A DNA stretch of 53,879 bases from positions 1 through 53,879 of the forward strand of contig NZ_JANYGJ010000133.1 in NCBI RefSeq assembly GCF_025362455.1. The letters are read 5' to 3'. Position 1 is the stretch's first letter. Each line of letters opens with the position of its first letter. The DNA comes from Deinococcus sp. Lineage in GTDB: Bacteria > Deinococcota > Deinococci > Deinococcales > Deinococcaceae. The notes beneath the pieces were generated by a model. It was not told where the DNA came from. It saw only the letters and a program-made list of their open reading frames with translations, and searched no databases. This document shows, piece after piece, positions 48,239 through 53,879 of the stretch. Made by a program: the position numbers and the translations under genes.

Positions 48239-49548
48239 TCCACCCGGCCCAGAATCAGCTCCGGTACTCGCGGCTGGCCCTGGCCCACGCTCAGGCCGTT
48301 TTCGAGCAATTGCTGCGCTGCCTCCAGCCCACGCCCGTCCCGATGATAGATTCTCGCCAGCACTTCACCGGCCTGCACCGCCTCGCCCGGTTTTTTCACC
48401 AGTTCGACGCCGACACCGTGGTCGATCGCCTGACCTTTGCGCTCGCGCCCGCCGCCCAGGACCAGCACCGCCTGACCCACCGCCAGCGCGTCCACCGCCT
48501 GAACGAAGCCGCCGGTCTGGGCTATCACCTCGGCGCGTCCGGGGGCCACGTCGAGCTTGTGCGGCTCATCGACGTAACTGGGGTCGCCGCCCTGCGCCGC
48601 CACGAAGGCCCGGAGTTTGGCGAGGGCCGAACCGCCTTGCAGCGTCTGCCGGGCACGGGCTTCGGCCTGGCCCGCTTCTTCGCCAAAAGCTGAGAGCGCT
48701 TCTACCGCCAGCGCCACGCACAGCTCGGTCAGGTCATGGGGACCGTGCCCGCTGAGGGTGGCGACCGCCTCCTGAACTTCCAGACTGTTGCCCGCAAAAC
48801 GGCCCAGCGGGGCGTCCATACCGGTCAGCACGGCGCGGACCCGGCGCCCGGCGTGGGTGCCGATGTCCACCATCGCCCTCGCCAGGGCTAGGCCATCGTC
48901 CAGCGTCTTCATGAAGGCCCCGGCGCCGACCTTCACGTCCAGCACGATGGTCTGGGCGCCGCTGGCCAGCTTCTTGGACATGATCGAGCTGGCGATCAGC
49001 GGCAGGCAGTCCACCGTGGCCGTCACGTCGCGCAGGGCGTAGAGCAGCCCGTCGGCGGGCGCCAGGTCTTTACTTTGCCCCACCAGCGCCAGGCCGATGT
49101 CGCGGGCCTGCTTGAGAAACGCCTCGTCGGATAAGGTGCCGCTCCAGCCGGGAATGCTCTCTAACTTGTCGATGGTGCCGCCGGTGTGCGCCAGGCCGCG
49201 CCCGCTCATCTTGGCGACGCTCAGACCCAGGGCCGCCAGCATCGGTGTCAGGATCAGGCTGGTCTTGTCACCCACACCGCCGGTGGAGTGCTTGTCTACC
49301 GTGTTTTGTAAGCTGCTCAGATCGAACTGCTCGCCGCTGCCTGCCATCACCAGGGTCAGGTCGGCGGTCTCCGCAGCGCTCATGCCGCGCAGGTAGACCG
49401 CCATCAGCCAGGCGCTGATCTGGTAATCGGGCACCTCGCCGCGCACGTAGCCGAGAATCAGCGTCTCCAGCTCGGCGCGGGAGTGCGCCTGGCCGTCGCG
49501 TTTGCGGGCGATCAGTTCGGGAATGGACCGGGCAACTGGGGCGCTCAT
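48235..49548 (-). CDS. deoA: Pyrimidine-nucleoside (thymidine) phosphorylase
   Basis: 437-residue enzyme that phosphorolyses thymidine or uridine to the base and (deoxy)ribose-1-phosphate, a salvage step. PELIARKRDGQAHSRAELETLILGYVRGEVPDYQISAWLMAVYLRGM is the N-terminal lid. The signature DKHSTGGVGDKTSLIL and MSGRGLAHTGGTIDKLESIPG, with SIMSKKLASGAQTIVLDVKVGAGAFMK, follow. A C-terminal domain starts near VDALAVGQAVL. Whether it is thymidine-specific (deoA) or broad (pdp) cannot be told. TACCCT lies 5 bases before the ATG. First gene of a two-gene unit with the P-loop protein. Confidence 0.95.
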   Translation of the reverse strand: MSAPVARSIPELIARKRDGQAHSRAELETLILGYVRGEVPDYQISAWLMAVYLRGMSAAETADLTLVMAGSGEQFDLSSLQNTVDKHSTGGVGDKTSLILTPMLAALGLSVAKMSGRGLAHTGGTIDKLESIPGWSGTLSDEAFLKQARDIGLALVGQSKDLAPADGLLYALRDVTATVDCLPLIASSIMSKKLASGAQTIVLDVKVGAGAFMKTLDDGLALARAMVDIGTHAGRRVRAVLTGMDAPLGRFAGNSLEVQEAVATLSGHGPHDLTELCVALAVEALSAFGEEAGQAEARARQTLQGGSALAKLRAFVAAQGGDPSYVDEPHKLDVAPGRAEVIAQTGGFVQAVDALAVGQAVLVLGGGRERKGQAIDHGVGVELVKKPGEAVQAGEVLARIYHRDGRGLEAAQQLLENGLSVGQGQPRVPELILGRVE

Positions 49549-49553
49549 GCCCC

Positions 49554-49559
49554 AGGGTA
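49554..49559 (-). promoter_or_regulatory. Leaderless -10 box TACCCT before deoA
   Basis: Minus strand, 5 bases from the ATG at 49548. Confidence 0.5.
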
Positions 49560-49659
49560 CACTCCGGGCCGTTCAGGGGGCCGGGCGGGCACTTCAAGTC
49601 AGGATTAAGCGCCGGGCGCATTCTTGTCAAGGCCGTTTCGAGTGGCCAGGAGGTGTCCC

Positions 49660-50070
49660 ATGTCCGTACCGAACCTGAGCCCCTTGAAAGTCCTGCCCCG
49701 CCGCCGTCCCGTCTCGCTGGAGGCTAGATTCCAGCACCTGTCGCGCCGCATCGCCGACTTCTCCGGCAGCGCCACGGCCTTCACGGTGGCCCTCCTGACC
49801 CTGGTGGTCTGGGCCATCACCGGGCCGCTGTTCCGCTTCTCGGACGCCTGGCAACTGGTCATCAACACCGGCACCACCATCGTCACGTTCCTGATGGTCT
49901 TCCTGATCCAGAACGCCCAGAACGAGGACACCCGCGAGCTGCACGCCAAGCTCGACGCCGTGCTCCAGGAACTCCGCGCCGAGCGCAACATGATCCACGA
50001 CGCCGAGCTGCTGCAACTGACCCCCGACGAGATTCTGGAAGAAGTGCGGCTGGGCGAGCTTGAAGACTGA
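49660..50070 (+). CDS. Low-affinity iron permease-like small membrane protein (PF04120 type)
   Basis: 136-residue membrane protein with two hydrophobic segments (GSATAFTVALLTLVVWAITGPLF and LVINTGTTIVTFLMVFLIQNAQNEDTRELHAKLDAVL). This is the pattern of the bacterial low-affinity iron permease/YkgB-like family, whose C-terminus is a helix ending here in EEVRLGELED. The start at 49660 (MSVPNLSPL) is chosen because AGGAGG lies 6 bases upstream; the frame to 49624 has no homology-like sequence. Iron transport by this short form is not shown; treat as a small membrane protein of uncertain role. Confidence 0.75.
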   Translation: MSVPNLSPLKVLPRRRPVSLEARFQHLSRRIADFSGSATAFTVALLTLVVWAITGPLFRFSDAWQLVINTGTTIVTFLMVFLIQNAQNEDTRELHAKLDAVLQELRAERNMIHDAELLQLTPDEILEEVRLGELED

Positions 50071-50212
50071 GTGTTTCAGGGGACCGGGCGTACCAGCGGG
50101 CAAGCAGCACATCGGAACAGGTTTGTGACTGGATTGTGAGCTGTAAGCCAGTTAGGCTGATCGGGCCTTACCCCACATACCAGCTCCACGCCGCTACCCT
50201 CTGGAGGTCTAC

Positions 50213-50767
50213 ATGCGACTACGTTCCAAATTACTGCTGCTGCCCACCCTCGCCCTGCTGAGCGCCTGCGTACCCGCCGCTGGCAGCCCGGCCCGCGCCA
50301 CCGCCAACATCCTCGACGGATCGGGCAGGCCGCTGGGCACCGCCACCTTCGTGCAGAGCGGCTCCGGCACCAAGATCACCGTCAGCGTCAGTGGGTTGGC
50401 GCCGCGCAGCCGTCACGGCCTGCACCTGCACGCAGGCGCGTCGTGCGCCGATTCGGAAGATAACGGTAGCCTGGTCAAATTCGGCGCGGCGGGCGCCCAC
50501 TTCGACCCATTAAATACCAAGAGGCACGCCGGGCCGCTGGTGAGTGCCAACCGGGGCCACGCGGGCGACCTGCCCTACCTGATGGCGAACGCACGCGGCG
50601 AGGCGGTGGCGGTGCTCAACACCACCCGCCTGAGCGTGCGTCAGGGTCCAATCTCGGTGCTAGGGCGCTCGATCATCGTGCATGAGGGCGGCGACAGCTA
50701 CGACGACCTCAAGCCCAACGGTGGCGGCGGTGGGCGGATCGGCTGCGGGGTCGTGACGGCGATTTAA
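50213..50767 (+). CDS. sodC: Superoxide dismutase (Cu/Zn), lipoprotein form
   Basis: 184-residue envelope Cu/Zn superoxide dismutase. Lipobox LLSAC in the signal (MRLRSKLLLLPTLALLSAC). Metal ligands and loops: GLHLHAGASC, GAHFDPLNTKRHAGP, NRGHAGDLPYL, GRSIIVHEGGDSYDDLKPNGGGGGRIGCGV. His/Asp ligands and the Cys pair are present. The HAGP/RGHAGDLP repeats are normal. GGAGG precedes the ATG. Upstream, TTAGGCT may be a -10 element. It protects periplasm and envelope from superoxide. Confidence 0.95.
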   Translation: MRLRSKLLLLPTLALLSACVPAAGSPARATANILDGSGRPLGTATFVQSGSGTKITVSVSGLAPRSRHGLHLHAGASCADSEDNGSLVKFGAAGAHFDPLNTKRHAGPLVSANRGHAGDLPYLMANARGEAVAVLNTTRLSVRQGPISVLGRSIIVHEGGDSYDDLKPNGGGGGRIGCGVVTAI

Positions 50768-50878
50768 GCGCCGCGCAACTCACCTTTGGGCTGTTTTATG
50801 GCCGCTATACTGCGCGGTTGATGCGACCTCCCTGGCGGAATGGTTGCCCAGACCGAGCACTACAGAGGAGCACTCCGC

Positions 50879-52393
<1,515 letters not shown>

Positions 52394-52456
52394 GCAGGCG
52401 TGATGTTGATAGTTGAGAAATCAGAGCGTTCATATTACTGTTAACACCAGGGGCGG

Positions 52457-52825
52457 ATGACCTACCGACTTCAACTCGCACGACATCCCAGAAACCTGGG
52501 CAGCAAACACGCCCTGCTCATCGAGGATTTTCTGGGGATGGCTCGTCAGGGCAAGAAAACGTGTCTCCGAGCTGTCGTGGAGATGTGCAGCGACCTTCAC
52601 CGGAACGGCATGGACTGTCAGCACATCAAGCATCTGGGCGGGCCGCTCTACGAACTCAAAAAACGTGCCTCCGACGGCGGCGCCCGCGTTTATTTCTTCC
52701 GATTAGAGGAGAGTTTCGTGCTGGTCCGCGCCGAATGTAAAAAGGAAGACCGGGCCAGCGAGAAACTTCTCAGCGACGTACTGGACGTCATTGAGGCGCT
52801 GGAAAGCGGATTAGGGATATTTTGA
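52457..52825 (+). CDS. HigB/RelE-superfamily toxin (Gp49-like)
   Basis: 122-residue probable ribosome-dependent mRNA interferase. IKHLGGPLYELKKRASDGGARVYFFRLEESFVLVRAECKK is the Gp49/HigB signature. It is followed 13 bases later by an HTH antitoxin gene, giving the toxin-first (HigBA) order. No conserved RelE catalytic Arg/Tyr set can be confirmed. The N-terminus MTYRLQLARHPRNLGSKHALLIEDFLG is longer than in the smallest members. GGGGCGG precedes the ATG. The locus lies in an accessory-looking region close to a mobile element. Confidence 0.82.
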   Translation: MTYRLQLARHPRNLGSKHALLIEDFLGMARQGKKTCLRAVVEMCSDLHRNGMDCQHIKHLGGPLYELKKRASDGGARVYFFRLEESFVLVRAECKKEDRASEKLLSDVLDVIEALESGLGIF

Positions 52826-52838
52826 GGAGGGTAGCCGT

Positions 52839-53252
52839 ATGAAAGACATCAATCCACGCCTCGCCGCCGTGCTGGCTCAGCCGGAGCGCGTGGTTTCGCC
52901 GAGGCGAGACGTTCCGGGCTTGCTGGCCGACACGACACCCGCCGAGCTGGAGCGGAGCGCCGAACATCTGAGCGTGACGTATGCGGCGGGCGCGGCGTTG
53001 AAACAGGCACGGCATCAACGCGCCCTTTCGCTGCGTCAAGCTGGAGCTGCCAGTGGCCGCAGTGCTCCCCGCATCAAGGCAATTGAAGACACCGAGATTG
53101 ATATTCACCTGAGCACCGTCGTAGAGCACGCTCGCTCGCTCGGCTACGCCACTGAACTCACGCTGATCCCACTCGACGGAACAGGCGCAGTAATCCGGGC
53201 GCAACTGAGCGAATCGGCAGTGAGCCGTAAGTTGAAAGCAAAAGCAGGATGA
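52839..53252 (+). CDS. HTH antitoxin (HigA/XRE-like)
   Basis: 137-residue partner of the upstream toxin. The XRE-type helix-turn-helix is at about residues 56-85 (LKQARHQRALSLRQAGAASGRSAPRIKAIEDTEIDIHLSTVVEHARSLG). The first 45 residues are a separate, Pro/Arg-rich segment. The C-terminal tail is unusual for HigA. AGGAGG lies 8 bases upstream of the ATG. The stop overlaps a short downstream frame (ATGA at 53249), so a third gene may be translationally coupled. In HigBA systems the antitoxin neutralises the toxin and autoregulates the operon. Confidence 0.82.
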   Translation: MKDINPRLAAVLAQPERVVSPRRDVPGLLADTTPAELERSAEHLSVTYAAGAALKQARHQRALSLRQAGAASGRSAPRIKAIEDTEIDIHLSTVVEHARSLGYATELTLIPLDGTGAVIRAQLSESAVSRKLKAKAG

Positions 53253-53303
53253 CTATTCAGGCGACGTTCAACATGCTGCCGGGTGAGCGTATAGGTACTC
53301 TGA

Positions 53304-53582
53304 GTGCTTGAACGGCTGGAAAATCCGGATCGGCACGCCTGGAGGCCGTTTTTCAGGCATGAGACGGCCTCACTCGTCGCCTCGCTGTGGATCGCCCTGG
53401 ATGGCCGCTCGGCGCTGGAGATCAGCCGGAAGGCGGCGCCTAGCTTTGTCTGCGTCGCCGATACCAGCGAAGAAAACCTGGAATTCATCGAGGGTGAGCA
53501 GGTGCTGAGCCGCGCTGAGTTTAAAGGCTTCTATGCTCAACTGATGATGCAGCGGTCAAGCGGGGAAAAAGAGCTGCTTTAG
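53304..53582 (+). CDS. Hypothetical protein, possible third member of the toxin-antitoxin locus (frameshift suspected)
   Basis: 92-residue frame from a GTG, unrecognised, with sequence VASLWIALDGRSALEISRKAAPSFVCVADTSEENLEFIEGEQVLSRAEFKGFYAQLMMQ. A second, shorter frame starts at ATG 53249, overlapping the antitoxin stop, reads MTIQATFNMLPGERIGTLSA and stops at 53311, just as this frame begins one base out of register. Joined, they would form one protein of about 110 residues. A one-base indel near 53300 is the likely cause. Function unknown. Confidence 0.55.
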   Translation: MLERLENPDRHAWRPFFRHETASLVASLWIALDGRSALEISRKAAPSFVCVADTSEENLEFIEGEQVLSRAEFKGFYAQLMMQRSSGEKELL

Positions 53583-53591
53583 CGCCGGGTC

Positions 53592-53746
53592 TCAGAAGCC
53601 GTCCTGAGCCTGCATCAATCGTCGTAACGCTGGCGTGGGCGCCGTGAGAGTCAGGAGCGCCGCTGCAAAACGGGCGCTCTCGTCCGCGCTGAGCACGGTG
53701 ATGTTGTCTGGCTCGATGTTTTGCATCAGCTCGGCGAGAGACGAAT
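53592..53746 (-). pseudogene. DUF1778 (TacA-like) antitoxin fragment
   Basis: The minus strand reads SSLAELMQNIEPDNITVLSADESARFAAALLTLTAPTPALRRLMQAQDGF and stops at 53592. The part from VLSADESARFAAAL to PTPALRRLM matches the C-terminal DUF1778 antitoxin pattern (VLSEEDWEAF...NPALRRL). The N-terminal ribbon-helix-helix half is absent because the frame runs into IS30-type sequence at about 53747, so the gene was probably truncated by the insertion. The acetyltransferase toxin partner is not in the window. Confidence 0.65.
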
Positions 53747-53879
53747 TCAAGTTGCTAACGCACGGGTCTGATGGTTGGAGTGTACCTCATACGGGGTGCA
53801 GTACCCCAGGACCTTGCGGGGTCGGTGGTTGAGGGCGTGTTGGACGGCCAGGACGGTGCTGAGATCGACCTGAGTGAAA
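53747..53879 (-). mobile_element. IS30-family transposase, 3' end (window edge)
   Basis: The minus strand encodes LSTVLAVQHALNHRPRKVLGYCTPYEV-type sequence, the C-terminal signature of IS30 transposases (N-x-R-P-R-K-x-L-G-x-x-T-P-x-E-V), ending in TGA (53747-53749). The rest of the element lies beyond the window. Confidence 0.85.

Overview
This is a GC-rich bacterial chromosome segment that looks like Deinococcus. Four things point there: an SSB protein with two OB folds, an OmpR-type regulator (DrRRA-like) divergent from RNase J, repeated leaderless-promoter signatures (a TANNNT box 5 to 7 bases before the start codon), and a ParAB/RsmG/MnmG cluster carrying parS sites. The genus is inferred from gene content and signals; no database was searched. 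Most genes are chromosomal housekeeping genes.

Layout. 1-8.4 kb: the 3' end of ftsH, an unknown protein, an MFS exporter, two GNAT acetyltransferases, a 134-bp mobile-element relic, an exported DUF1501/DUF1800 pair and a GH43-type glycosidase. 8.4-19.2 kb: lipoamide dehydrogenase, an unknown small protein, an HGSNAT-like membrane protein, a repeat-filled non-coding stretch, a transglutaminase-like exported protein, a polysaccharide deacetylase, tRNA-Leu(GAG), a PBP4-type carboxypeptidase, an unknown protein and an AT-rich, apparently acquired DUF3800 gene. 19.4-25.6 kb: the rpsF-ssb-rpsR-rplI operon, a divergent REC-SARP regulator, an exported nuclease/phosphatase-fold lipoprotein, a second lipoprotein and a Fur-family regulator.

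25.6-34.1 kb: two orphan OmpR-type regulators and a degenerate receiver protein lie around a K+/H+ antiporter pseudogene broken by a 123-bp MITE. RNase J, whose leader holds a repeat-built 18-codon ORF, a GNAT-like protein, an SGNH hydrolase and a VanW-family protein follow. 34.1-40.5 kb: the parB-parA-rsmG-mnmG cluster with four parS-like sites, three of them in or next to rsmG/mnmG coding sequence, then a metallophosphoesterase coupled to a possible Rad52/DdrA-like protein. 40.6-44.2 kb: an ABC-2 exporter with its own histidine kinase and response regulator. 44.4-52.4 kb: accD-accA, a LapA-like membrane protein, a peroxiredoxin, a P-loop protein coupled to pyrimidine-nucleoside phosphorylase, a small membrane protein, Cu/Zn superoxide dismutase and RimO. 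52.4 kb to the end: a HigB/HigA-like toxin-antitoxin pair, a possibly frameshifted third gene, a truncated DUF1778 antitoxin and the 3' end of an IS30-family transposase.

Three genome-wide habits stand out. Short (12-18 bp) degenerate tandem repeats sit in protein N-termini, linkers and leaders. Many genes appear to be transcribed without a leader. Small non-autonomous elements with clean target duplications are present, one of which has killed an antiporter gene. I did not see a CRISPR array, prophage, replication origin or complete IS.
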